Positions 23,301-33,539 of a DNA stretch of 64,000 nt are shown here, piece after piece. The translations under genes were made by a program, and so were the position numbers. Positions within the stretch are counted from its first letter, which is position 1, and the number at the start of each line of letters is the position of its first letter. The stretch is from Symbiodinium microadriaticum (lineage: Eukaryota; Sar; Dinophyceae; Suessiales; Symbiodiniaceae), in NCBI GenBank assembly GCA_001939145.1, contig LSRX01000048.1:621127-685126 (forward strand). Reading direction: 5' to 3'. The notes beneath the pieces were generated by a model. That model was not told where the DNA came from. It did not search any database and worked only from the letters and a program-made list of their open reading frames with translations.

Positions 23301-24744
23301 TTGTTGGCTCGCTTTCGTTCCTACTGTCGAGACGACCCTGTGCATGTTTCTGATGGTTTGGATTAGGGGATGGCATCGAGGCCGGCTCGCGGCACTTAGC
23401 TCGGGACCTTCCGGAGGAGAAAGGCACTCCAAGGCGTAGGGAGGGGGGGAGCCAGGCAGGCAATCCGAAAACCGAGAGGTGAACAGAAATGGGAATGCAA
23501 GGAGACAGAGGCGGTGGCGGCAGGTTGGAGGCCAGAACGGTGGAAACCAGAGCAACGGCAATCACCCGGCAGTCGCTCATATCGGTGGACGACATTTTTT
23601 TTCGGAGTGGTTTCGGCTTTCGGTATGGATATGGTGTTCGTCTTTCGGTATGGATAATGATGCTGTCGATCCTGCTGCCGTGGATGCTGATATGACCTCT
23701 ACTGTTAGTTTGTCTCGTCATGGGTATCTCGTACGCTCACTTTCCGGCTTGTCTAGGCGTAAGAGTTGGCAGTGTAGAATCAGCACTATTCTGTTCTCGA
23801 GACTATCTTTCTCGTTGTTTCGGCTGGCTGTCTGAGGAGCGGGTGCGACTGCCAAGGCCAAGCCTTCAATGGAGCTGCACAGTACAGTAGTCCGATCAAG
23901 TCAGGGTACAGGTTGTGAATCCAACCTGAAGCCGAAATCATTCCGAATCCCTTGCAGCCTAGTGCAGGCCAATGGCGAGGAAGAGGCATCTTCCATGAAG
24001 GAGCCTTCGGCCCAGCTGGGTTATGGCTCCATTCCGCATAGCCTTTGGCAGCGTGTGGCAGAAAGTGGAGTTGCAGCCACTGAATTCCCAGGAAAACAGG
24101 CCGTAGAGTCAAAGTCTTATCCTCCAGCCAGTCAAGATTCAAGATGAGGATGTGGCGAACAAAAAGTGGTGGAGTTTCTCCTGAATCAGAATCCGGGGCA
24201 GCAAGAATCCGTCTCTGCCTGACTTCTCCTTCAGGTTGATCGACTCCACCGAGTACTTCCTGAAAGAGGGCCCTGAGAGAATGGCCGCGGCTGCGCGGAA
24301 AGCAGTAAAGGCACTCCACCGGAGTCAGAGTGCATCTTAAAGGAAGATCCAAGCATCTGGACAAGCCTTGCCCTCTCCTTCAGGGCAGGCCTTGCAGAAT
24401 CGGCATGGGTTCCCTAGAGCCCATGTCGAACACTCGCTGGTCCCTGCACTCGTAGCTCGAATCCGCAAGTGTGCAAGTCTCGAAAGCAAGAGTGGGGAGA
24501 CCTCGATCGGGTTGGCGCATGTGAACCCCTGCATAACCCCTGCTTGCCGGGAACCAGAAGAACCCGAAACACCACAACCAAGATCCCCGGTACCGGTTAA
24601 TTTACCTGCCATGTGAAAGGGAAAAACATACTAGTTCAACCCTGCGAACTTCGAACCCAGAACCTCCATTATCCAGTTGTTCAGAGTGTGACGCCATAAA
24701 CCCTACTTACAGTTAGGCTGATTTAGACTATAACAGACTAGGCG
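20345..24744. other. No firmly recognisable gene
   Basis: About 4.4 kb after the SET gene with short frames only. It includes a 13-base poly-G at 22049 and a low-confidence small ORF at 21121. Confidence 0.4.
21121..21369 (+). CDS. Small basic ORF with one hydrophobic segment
   Basis: 82 codons from ATG 21121. It has a basic, helical N-terminal part (VVQRLWNFVKRHRP, VEQKFRKHS), then a possible membrane segment (LIASGIIAGGIWYAL) and a short tail. I recognise no family. A minus-strand frame of similar length overlaps it, so it may be chance. Confidence 0.25.
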   Translation: MPMTFLKVVQRLWNFVKRHRPLIQLGRVEQKFRKHSSMIDDRKKLIASGIIAGGIWYALRAEILVVVPDNCFLEQGPPQRVP

Positions 24745-24885
24745 ATGTTACAATGTATGCTAATAACAATAATGATAGTAGTAATAGTAATAGTAATAAT
24801 AATAATAATAATAGTAGTAATAGTAATAGTAATGATAGAAAAAAAAATAATAATAATAATAATAATAATAAAATAAGAATATAGG
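24745..24885. repeat. A/T-rich triplet repeat (AAT, AGT)
   Basis: Interrupted (AAT)n and (AGT)n units in an otherwise GC-balanced region. Confidence 0.9.
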
Positions 24886-24912
24886 TTCTTCACTTACTTC
24901 TTACCGTCAAGC

Positions 24913-26546
24913 CGAAGAGGCTGCTGCAGAAGCGGTGCCGCTTCCGCCAGAATCCTCCGCCCCGGGCTCGGGGAGCGCCGGTGTTTTCCGGAGTTTCAGG
25001 CATCAGGTCCAGTAGATCGTGATTTCGGGCAGGTGAACTCTGAAAGCCTCTCCACCTTCTTCGTTGACGTCTTCAACCGCATGGATCAGGAGCTGGCATT
25101 TTGTCCGACGAGGGGCTTCCTGCAGACCCCTAAGCCCCCAGAAAAAGAGGACGTCTGGGAGAACCAGAAGGCCGAGAGTCCAGGAAGTCCGCGGCCCGGC
25201 TCGCAGAGGAAGGGCTCTTCTCTCCCAGGGCGCCTCGCTGCTGCCGCCGGCGCAGGACCAGGAGAAGGCGAAGAGGGCACCGTTTTGTCTGCTGTGCCAC
25301 TGACTGGGCTGAGAAGGGATCAGGAAAGCAGCCCACTTTCGGCCCCATGGCCAGACTAGGCGCCATCGACCTCATTGTCTGCCTCTGACGTGTTACAAGT
25401 GCGGGGCTGCTCATCTCCACAACTTTTAGAAAATTCCCGGGCATGGCCTTCAGAGGACTAGATTAAATGGTCCCGTCCCTCCGGTCTTCCTTGGATCGGA
25501 TCCGCACATAGCGCGGCCATGACCTCGGAGCTCCTGGGCACCCTGGGCTCGCGACGCTCCACGGTGGATCGGCCTGGGGCCTGAGATCCCGGCCCCTACT
25601 TCCCTTCGTCGTCCCTACGTGGTGTCAGGTGTGGTCAGACCTGGGAGTCCCAGCCCAAGGAGTGAGATGCAAAAGTGCTCTTGAGCGTTCTAAAGTACTG
25701 TAGGGTCCTACTCAACAGGAGTATTGGCCCGAGATTCCACTTCTTGCGGAACTTGGTACATGTCGGATGAGCCAGTCCAACTGCCTGGGTGACTCCAGTC
25801 TTGTATGACGTGTGACTCAGGGTGCATTCGGTAAACACGGGGCCGAAACCGTTTTCCGTGACTCCAGTCTTGTGTGACTCAAGGAGTCCGAAGCGGATGT
25901 GGAGCCCTCGGCTTCTGCAGCTGTAGGCGCTTGTAACTTTTTGCTCGGTCTTGTGCCTGCCGGCATTTCCACCGAGGCCGTGTGCCTCCCTGGAGTCAAG
26001 TTTGGCGGTGCCCCGAGTGTAGCTGACTGGCTGAGGCCAGACTCAGCCTGGCCCCCCAAAGCCCTTAACGCGCACCCCTGTCAAATCCCCTAGGCTAAGC
26101 TGGGGGACGGATTGAAGCCATGCCTGTCCTGCGTGAGTGTGTGAGTCGAAGCAATAATGCTCTTCCGCACTTCGGGTTCCTCCTGTGTCCTTTGATTATG
26201 TTCCTCCTTAAGTCACATCAACCGACTGAACACCAATAACCTCGCCTGGCTTGTCCGAGTGTGAGCGACGCAAATGCTATGGTGATAGTAAGTAACATAT
26301 GCACTTAGATATCTTGGAATGAACCATTTCATGCGTTTTGATTGCATTGAGATGCTCAAGTTCTATATTGTTAATATGTCACTCTGTGCTCCGCTTCCTT
26401 TTTTTCTCTTGGCTCCAGGCGGAAAGCCGAGGAGATGCCGGAGGAAGACCTGGCCAAAGAAGAGCCGAAGCCTCAGACACCTCGGATGAGAAAGCGCACA
26501 TTTTGTGCCTGGTTTGGGCATGCCAGATTGTTTGATTTCCCCCAGG
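24913..26546 (+). CDS. Putative multi-exon gene, charged protein of unknown family
   Basis: Three exon-like frames share composition. At 24913 there is an A/E/P-rich piece (QAEEAAAEAVPLPPESS). At 25033, after CAG|G, there is VNSESLSTFFVDVFNRMDQE followed by LAFCPTRGFLQTPKPPEKEDV. At about 26420-26546 there is RKAEEMPEEDLAKEEPKPQ ending WFGHARLFDFPQ exactly at an AG|GT donor. The borders are good for the second and third. Whether all three belong to one gene is inference; the introns between them would include a local duplication at 25792 and a dispersed motif at 26243. No domain is recognised, so no function is proposed. Confidence 0.35.
25792..25880. repeat. Local direct duplication
   Basis: GTGACTCCAGTCTTGT followed by a TGTGACTCA block occurs twice, about 65 bp apart, with a few differences. 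Confidence 0.75.
26243..26292 (+). repeat. Copy of the dispersed motif, followed by GTAAGTAAC
   Basis: CCTCGCCTGGCTTGTCCGAG, then TGTGAGCGACGC, and about 20 bp later GTAAGTAAC. The first part is nearly identical to the copy at 48118, which also runs into GTAAGTAAGTAAG. Confidence 0.5.
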
Positions 26547-26924
26547 TGGGCGAAGCTTCGGGGTCTCTTTCTTCCCTGCTTCTAAGGCTTCTGGAGGCCC
26601 TGCGAAAGGCCCTGGACGTCCGCGGTGACGGCCCGTTGCGTGCAGCGCCCCTCTGCCAAAGCCTCAGCGCCGGAAGATTTTGGAGCGAGCATTCTGTGTC
26701 TTTTGCTGCCATGATGCCTTGCCGCAGTGTTGTTGTGTTGGAGAGGCCAACGCTCACAGGTTTTGGCCGAAGCCGACAGCACTAGTCAGTCACTAGTCTC
26801 TAGTCAGATCAGACATCTGGAGCATCTTGTTTGGCGGCTCCCGCAACCAGTCAGTGAACAGGATGCGCTGGTGTCAAGTGATCGAGGCCGTTGCAGGCAC
26901 TTCTGGCTTGGCTGACAGTGCAAA

Positions 26925-27709
26925 TTGCGGATTGCAGATGGCACCGTGGAGACGTTCAGTCGACGTCATGAAGGTGAAGATGTGCCACGCCAAGACGCCA
27001 AGTGCGGCCCTCACGATCCCGTGAGAGAGACCTCGCTCGAACGGCTCATGCTGGCGGTGTTGTGCGACAAAACACAGGGCATGTCAGCCATTTACACCGA
27101 AACAGGCACGGGCAAGTCTTTCGCCACCTTGCTCTCAGCCGCTGAAGTGGCCAAAACAACCACAGATTTCTTCGTAGTGCTGCAAAATGATCTGACTGAC
27201 TCCCTGAGACTCTGTTTTCGCATTTCCGAAGTTAGCTCGCCAGCTTCCATCGCGACAAGCTTTTCTATCGCCTTGGACAAGAGCATCAAACTCTGTCTGG
27301 TTTTTGACAATGTGTTGGACCGTGGCGTCAGCAGCGACGCAGAGAAGGATATCCTCAACGCACTTGCGCGAGGTGACACCAAGTCCTCTTCACGATGCAG
27401 GAGGAGAAAGCTGCAGAGTCCATCGCCGGACTCAATGGCCGCACGACCTTCTTAGCAGAACCACAAGACACACGATACGGAGCCTACAGATGGAACAGCA
27501 CTGAAACCGAGAAGCTGATTCAAACATCCAAGAAGCCGAATGGGATGCACACAGCAACAATTTCGAAAGCCTCGCCAATTCCAGATGACCTTGGCGGCTG
27601 GAGACCTCGCCCTACGAAGCTGTTCATGAAATATGGTCGAAGGCCTTCGGCGCCTCGCCAATGGGCCAACCAGGCCCATCTGCCGGATCTGCAGGCTCTG
27701 CAGGCATGA
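26925..27709 (+). pseudogene. P-loop NTPase-like gene with a frameshift
   Basis: The first frame (to about 27385) has TETGTGKS, a Walker A-like loop whose first Gly is replaced, and LCLVFDNVLDRG, a Walker B-like strand about 95 residues later. Between them is a helical segment (VVLQNDLTDSLRLCF). At about 27380-27395 the sense moves by one base into another frame, VLFTMQEEKAAESIAGLNG and onward (FLAEPQDTRYGAYRWN) to a stop at 27709. Both halves look coding, and a 33-base intron is unlikely, so this is probably a one-base frameshift, hence a recent pseudogene or a sequence error. The family could be a STAND- or AAA-like NTPase; I cannot name it. The 5' end may start at an acceptor near 26937. 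A foldback repeat follows within 20 bp of the stop. Confidence 0.55.
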
Positions 27710-27726
27710 CCTCAACGTCATCTGTG

Positions 27727-27777
27727 CAAGGATGGGACGGTCAGAGAAAAGGCTTTTCTTTGACCGTCCCATCCTTG
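27727..27777. repeat. Near-perfect foldback (25-bp arms, 1-bp spacer)
   Basis: Left arm 27727-27751 and right arm 27753-27777 are reverse complements with one mismatch. The arm contains AAGGATGGGACGGTCAG, which is also present in the foldback at 58012-58085. Confidence 0.95.
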
Positions 27778-27935
27778 CTAAAGCTGAGGCCCAAAAAGGA
27801 TGGAAAGGAGTGTGAGCTGAAGGGCGAAAGGAGCCTTGGCTAAGCCGTCCTTGGTGGCTTCCAGCTCGTTGGCAATGCTGATTCAATCGACCCAGTGCCG
27901 CAGAACCTTGCATACCGGAAGGCCACAAGCATGCC
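27727..27935 (+). repeat. Copy 1 of a dispersed repeat with foldback head
   Basis: After the foldback come GCTGAGGCCC, AGGATGGAAAGGAG, GGAGCCTTGGCTAA and TGGCTTCCAGCTCGTTGGCA, then ATCGACCCAGTGCCGCA. The same blocks appear in the same order at 58071-58275. Neither strand keeps a shared open frame through both copies, so it looks non-coding. Confidence 0.8.
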
Positions 27936-29190
27936 AAATGCCCGAAGATGCTGACCTGGAGGCTGAGCTGGTAGAGAAAATGGGGTGCCATGACAAGGGC
28001 GTGGCTGACCACCAGTGCCACCGTGCATGCGGCTGCCAATTCCAGCAGCTGCATGAGAAGTGCCCAATGCTGTCGGTACAGCAGGACGAACTGCGGAAGC
28101 CTCCTCTGCTGCCGGATATCCACATGGAGTGAGATGTGAAAGGTGTTGTCGCATGTGTAGCTAGGTTCAGCATTTGTGCTGCTCCTTGTGCGTGCGAGCT
28201 CCTTTGATGCCGGGAGCTTCGAGCATCTTTGATTCGACTTCGGCAGGTCGGCCTTTTGATTTTTTTCGGATGGCCCAGAGCTTTCATGCAATCGAACTGT
28301 TTATGCATCCTACGCAGGCATGCACGAACAGCCAAAGGCTGATGCCGGAACCGTAAACAGGATCCTCGCTCGTATTAAAGTCTGAAGCCCGATGAAGGAG
28401 GGGGAGGGGGAGGTGAAGGCATCCCCAGATGCGAGTCGGCGGGTCGGAGAAAGCTATGAACCTTGCCTTGTCGAGGGCGAGTGCTGACGTGCCCTCCGGC
28501 TGAAAGTCCCAGGAGCTTCGAAACTCGATGCCTGGGCCTAGGCGATGAGCTGAAGCAGCTTCGCGACGTGTCTTTCCGCCAGCGACTTAGAACTGCGGAG
28601 AAGCTTCGACGGGACTCTTTGAGAGCAGCTCATGAATCTCTTGTAAAGGTCCACACGAGCTAAGTCCATCCTGTACACCCTTTAAACCGCAATGCCCAAG
28701 TTCTCTACGTGAGAGTTCCCCATGGCGCGGCAACTTGATGTCAGCAAGAATGTTGCATTCCCAGCGGTCCACTTCAATAGGCCACGTGAGTTGCGATGTT
28801 GGGCACGGGGGCAGAGAAGCGGCTGATTAAGCAGAAGACAAATTGGGATTTGAGATCCGGAGTGCCTTCGAAATCGCTTCGTGTTCAGCTTTCTTTTTTT
28901 TTTGGGGGGGGGGGGGGCATGCAGGCCTCGCGGAGCTGCAGCACGAGCCACGAAGCCGCAGATTTTTGGAAGGGAGATCTGTGAGAGAAGCGTCTGGGCG
29001 GGCTCTGAGGATGTTGGCGCAGCGAGACAGCCTGGGAGTGCAGCGCGAGGATGCGAAAAAGAGGGGGGGGGGGCGCTTCAGGTGCAGGAGCTTCCCTCAA
29101 GTCCGCGCTTGCAGGAGCTTGCTCGCCGTGAGGCTGAGCTCAAGGCGCGTGCCCCATGTCAGCCTGACGGTGGAAATGCGAGTTCTGGGG
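27936..29190. other. No firmly recognisable gene
   Basis: Contains a dispersed-motif copy at 28462 and T/G homopolymers at 28893-28917. A helix-like frame at 28530-28663 (ELKQLRDVSFRQRLRTAEKL) and one near 29100 (LQELARREAELKAR) may be 5' coiled-coil exons of the GTPase gene that follows. Confidence 0.4.
28462..28487 (+). repeat. Copy of the dispersed motif
   Basis: CCTTGCCTTGTCGAGGG then CGAGTGCTGA. This is a shorter match to the copies at 14957, 55709 and 59203. Confidence 0.35.
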
Positions 29191-29194
29191 ACAG

Positions 29195-30600
29195 GTGCAG
29201 CAGTTAGAGCTCGAGAAGCAGCGATGGCAAGCCTCCGACGACATCTCGGGGTCGGCTGGAGCCCAGGCTTGGCAGACTTGCCGGCAGATTTCTCTTGGGC
29301 AGGAGTCATCCCATTCCAAGTTGGCTGGAAAGGAACTCTGACGGCACGATGCCCCTTGACAGCATGTTGCTCTTGGCTTTCAGTGCCCCTCCACTCATCG
29401 ACTCCAGCAGGAATGTGGCCGTTGTTGGCAATTCAGGGGCCCGGGGCACGGCTTCTCGTACGCGCTCTTGTCGAGGATTGCCCCCGCGGCACAGGTGGGC
29501 AAGTCCCTTCTGATCAACAAGATGCGGCGGATAAGACCTGGTGTCCCAGACTGGGCACCCACGGGGGTTAGGGAGACAACTCTACGCTGGCAGCTTGGCA
29601 TCTCACTCTTTGGCTGGGCTGTGGGTTGGGCCTTGTGGCAGTTTGAAGCTGAGGTCCTACGGCCTACGCCTTCCCGCAGCTCGAGAAGGTCCGCTTGCCA
29701 TGAGCTCAGAGCGGAGCAAAGAGCCTGGATTCGGCCCCGGGACCCACATTGTCTCGCAGGTGGGATCTTCCGGGTGCCGGGACCCCCGGCTTTCCGAAGG
29801 ACAGGAGGGCGGAGGGCTGGAGGTCCAGAAAGTGGGAGAGTTGGGGGGCAGGACAGCTACATCCGCGACATGGGCCTTCGCTACTTCGACTCTGTCTTGA
29901 GCCACGGCATAACCGAAACATTGCCAAAACCCCTTGCTGCTACTCCTTTGTCCCAGGATTGTCACGGCGGGACGCTTCACCTCTATAGACGAGGCCTTGC
30001 GAGCGGAGCTCGAGGCGTGCGGTGTGCCCTGGCCGCAGACATCGGACCCTCTGCTTCTTGGATAACGCGGTGTTATTGCTAGCGTCAGGTGCCATTCTTC
30101 ATGGCACCGCCCCCAGTCCCGAACCCACCCCGAACTCTCTAGTGGAATGAGCTCGCGCATTCAGGTCAGGACCAAGATTGATCTCGATGTCTGGAACAAC
30201 AAAGAGGACAACCAAATCGAGGAGGTGTCCATGCAGTTGTCCAGACGATCATTTCGAAGGGTAGTCAGCTCTTCTGAGGAAGCGACACTCGAGAGTATCC
30301 GCCAAGAGCTCTACAGACTTCATGGAGCCATCCCCTTATGGCCAATTCTTGTATAAGCAGATGCAGGCGGTCATCAGTGCATGCTGGTGAGGTGGATCGC
30401 CTGTACTTGGTATCATCCAGAGATCCAGACCGTTACCTGCTGGATCTAAGGCGTGTCCATGGACTGCAGTGCCAGTTTGCTTCGATCTCTTCTTTAAGCC
30501 AAGGCTACGACATGCCGGCCCTCCTGGCAGATGCATTTCCTGGCGTGAGGGCGCACCTCGAAGCCACGAGTTTCCTTTTCACAGGCGGGAGTCGAAGTGC
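29195..30600 (+). CDS. IRG-like (immunity-related GTPase) protein in many small exons
   Basis: Reading across AG|G borders gives an ordered IRG G-domain. Exons: 29195 (coiled VQQLELEKQRWQAS), about 29411-29438 (NVAVVGNSG), 29495-about 29580 (VGKSLLINKM, APTGVRETT), to 29661 (FEAEVLR), 29760-29799 (WDLPGAGTPGFPK), 29852-29898 (SYIRDMGLRYFDSVL), 29957-about 30032 (IVTAGRFTSIDEAL, ELEACGVPW), 30165-30224 (VRTKIDLDVWNNKEDNQIEE), 30279-30326 (EATLESIRQELYRL), 30392-30431 (RLYLVSSRDPD) and 30504 on (YDMPALLADAF). The P-loop is GNSGVGKS, G3 is DLPG and G4 is TKID. These are membrane-associated, dynamin-like GTPases in animals; the role in algae is unknown. Introns are 52-98 bases, mostly with GC or GA donors. 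The junction between GVPW and TKID is unresolved, and the 3' end is not found. Confidence 0.82.
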
Positions 30601-30619
30601 CGTCTGCGGCTGATCGCAA

Positions 30620-31855
30620 CTGCTACGGTTTTCAGAGGTGGAAAGGGAGAGTTTGGAGACTCCTGGTCAATGCCTGTTATCTGGCAGGATCCTCAGAGCG
30701 GCTAGTCATGCATCATCATGCCTTACACAAGTTTGATGGCTCTTCCATGTTTCTTCCAAGGTCGTCCACCGTCGCAGGCCAGGTGGGTTAGCCTTGTGGA
30801 GAGATACATACTGTGTAGATGGTAGATGTGGGTGGATCCGAGTGTGAAGCCAAGTAGGAAAGAAGCTTTTGCCGAGGTGTCCAGGGACAGTGGCAGGATG
30901 CCTTAGAGAATCTGTTGGGAGCTAAACGAGTCCAGAGTCGTGCGTCGCCTCAGCGCCAGCATTGCTCGTTGGCCTCAGGCTGTACATAGTTGATGGCACG
31001 GATGTGCACATCACACGTGACGACGGCCAGACAGCCATCATCCAGCTGACGGAAGCAGATGGCAAGGACGGGTGGCTGACGGTTCGCGTGGTGCGGAGAT
31101 TTTTGGGTCTCTTCGACCGGCTTGAATGCTGCGCCGCTCATTTGTTGTTAGGTGTGGCTTCAAGACCGCTGGTACATTGATCTGGCGCCGAGTGCCCAGA
31201 ATTTCGGGGTTGCTAGCACGCCTGCACCGGCCTTTCTTCGCCTAGATTCTAGGTCCTAGGTGCTCTTTTGGCGAGTTTCCCCATCTCTGACTTCTTTTGG
31301 ACGGAAGTTTGAAGCCCACATGCATGCCGATCGAGGTCTGTGGGCAAAGCCCGTGAGTCGTCGGAGCTTCGTTGGATACCGACAGATGCCTGGCATTGAT
31401 TACGGTGAGCTCGTGAAGGCGAGCTTCGATCCATCAGAGTTAGTATCACCGGTACTGCACAGTTCACATCACCACGCGATAGCCAGTAATTCCTCCGTAG
31501 GATGCCAACAAGGAGCGCTTGTCAGCAATTTCAGTCCGCCAATGCGTGGCAGCACAACTGCAAGGACCTGACTGACAAGCCGCGAGTTTGGCGCTGGTGT
31601 GGATGAGCTGTCCGGATGTCATCCCGAGCTGTACATAGACAAACCCGAGACCCTGTACAGTTTCCCGACGTCTCCCTTCATCACTGGGTTGTGCTCTGCC
31701 CAAGGGGATAAGGCCTGAAAATATCAGCCAGTGGCATGCTACCTGACTAAGCGGCATTGGTGCAGTTAGGAGCACAACCGCAGATGCAGGTGGTGTCCAA
31801 ACTCCATAGTTTTGTCCACCGTTGTAGGCCGCCTTACCTCCGGGAGACTTCTGAT
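30620..31855. other. Unassigned; a few exon-like frames
   Basis: A frame at 30979-31105 (LYIVDGTDVHITRDDGQTA, then AIIQLTEADGKDGWLTVRVV) looks protein-like and may be an exon of the unassigned gene that follows, but there is no domain or proven border. Confidence 0.35.
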
Positions 31856-31858
31856 CAG

Positions 31859-33025
31859 GTCTTGGAGGTGCGAGCAATTCTGCACAGAAGCTGCAGACAG
31901 CTGTCTGCGGCGGCCTTGCGCGGTGTCACTGCCACCCGGGACAAACATCGACTTTATCGCATGATCTCCGAGCAGGCTGCGCATCGCCACCGCAAAACGC
32001 GACGGCCCAGATGGCTTCACAAAGCCTTGTACATACAAGCGACCCTAGGCGAACTGTCGCGCAGCTGTGAAATTGACGCAGGTATGGACGTGCAGATGCT
32101 ACTTTCTGTATTTCTTCTCCCTTTCGTGTCCCTATGCATCCGCCTCCTCTGGTCCACCAAGCAGTGGGTCGACAGCTATTCCAGGTGAAGGAGCTGCTAG
32201 ACGAAGCCCGGGACTATTTGGACAGTCCACAGGCGGCGAAGGTCTTTAGGTTGCGGCCTCAGTTCGTCCGGGTTTCGGAAGTTTCTGAAAATGGTTCTGT
32301 TCGTTTCTGCTTGTTTTTCTACTGCAACAGCACCGTGATAATAACTTAATCTGGGGCGACGATGCCGGTAGGCATGGTGAAGACCGTTTTCCTGATTGTC
32401 ATCATTGGTGTAGTATGGCGGGCCCTGGGTTTCTTGTAGGAGATTTGTGCCCAATGCTGACAGATTGGCCGTCCACGCGGCTGCTTACCGGCTGCCTGCG
32501 CAGCTGGCTGCGCTTCCTGGACAACTTGGTCAAAAGGCAAACCTGCTTCGGTCGTGTAATTGAAATTGGGACAGCACAAGTCGTCGCCGCCCTCCTTCCA
32601 TGTCGTGACAGGCCTCGCCTCTGCAGGCCCTGTCGATGCACACCATGGCACGTGCCATCCACATGGGGTGCTGAGCCTTTTTGCTGACACAGGTCCCGGA
32701 CGGCTCGGTTAATCTGGCCTTGCTTTTCGGCCCTTGCATCCACCTAACCAACGCCCTGCTGCGAGATGCCGCGGCCTCACTTCAGCCTTCAGACCGCAAG
32801 GTTTCAGACTGTTGGGACTGCTTTCTTCGTTCGAGTCCTGTCAAGGACATGGATCGTCTCCCTGCTGCTCTGCCTCCTCCACTACTCGTAGCAAGTAGTC
32901 AAGTCGTACTCGTACTCGTCGTGCTGGTTGTGTGTGTGTGGGGGGGGGGGGGTGAAATGGTGACTGCAGCAGTCGTTGTCACCTCGATCGTCACTGACCT
33001 ACTCTGTTCTCCAAAGTTCCATCTC

Positions 33026-33072
<47 letters not shown>

Positions 33073-33535
33073 AGACCCGACAACGATGACGGCTTGTTCT
33101 ACAACTCTTATCGTTCGCATGGTTGTTAACGTCGAAAGGGTTGGTTTTGTTTCCGACCCCTGCTTCCAGAGCATGTGATGCGAGCTTCGAGTATTGACGT
33201 GGTGACCTACATGCGCACCGAGGCTGATGGCAACGGGGCCGGTGAGACTGCCACAGAGGCCTGCTGGTTGGTTGACCTCTCTTGGCGTAGCGTAGCCGCG
33301 TAGCCTTCGCCGACTTTGTTGCACACACCTCCTTGCCTGACAGAAGCTGGCAGCTGGCGCTTATGAGAAACTGGCAGGCGACGGTTAGATCCTTTGCCGA
33401 CCACAAAGTGCGGAACTCGACCACACAGGAAGGGGAGTAGACGAAACGCAGCTTTGCCTTGTTTCTGGATGCCTCCACCAAGGCCATCTCGGATTTTTGC
33501 GAGCAGATCTACAACCAGCAGCCCCTTGCGAAGTG
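31859..33535 (+). CDS. Putative multi-exon gene of unknown family
   Basis: Exon 31859-32077 (VLEVRAILHRSCRQLS, then DKHRLYRMISEQAAHRH and LGELSRSCEID) joins through a GC-AG intron (32078-32184) to an exon from 32185 (VKELLDEARDYLDSPQ, AAKVFRLRPQFVR). The next exon, 32693-32800 (VPDGSVNLALLFGPC, IHLTNALLRDAAASLQ), starts after CAG and ends at AAG|GT. A terminal frame at about 33461-33533 (LFLDASTKAISDFCEQIYNQ) ends in a stop. All are phase-compatible up to 32800; the last junction is not resolved, and the intron before it contains a long GCT microsatellite. The predicted product is basic at its N-terminus and helical. I recognise no family. Confidence 0.45.
32928..33072. repeat. (GT)n/poly-G and (TGC)n microsatellites
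   Basis: A TG run passes into a poly-G stretch at 32928-32952. An uninterrupted TGC repeat of about 15 units spans 33027-33072. Both sit in a probable intron. Confidence 0.95.
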
Positions 33536-33539
33536 AACC

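Noticed and set aside
27452..28291. 279-codon minus-strand frame
   Set aside because: It spans the P-loop gene's 3' part, the foldback repeat and a dispersed repeat. Its peptide FRYARFCGTGSI is shared with the other repeat copy only because the DNA is.
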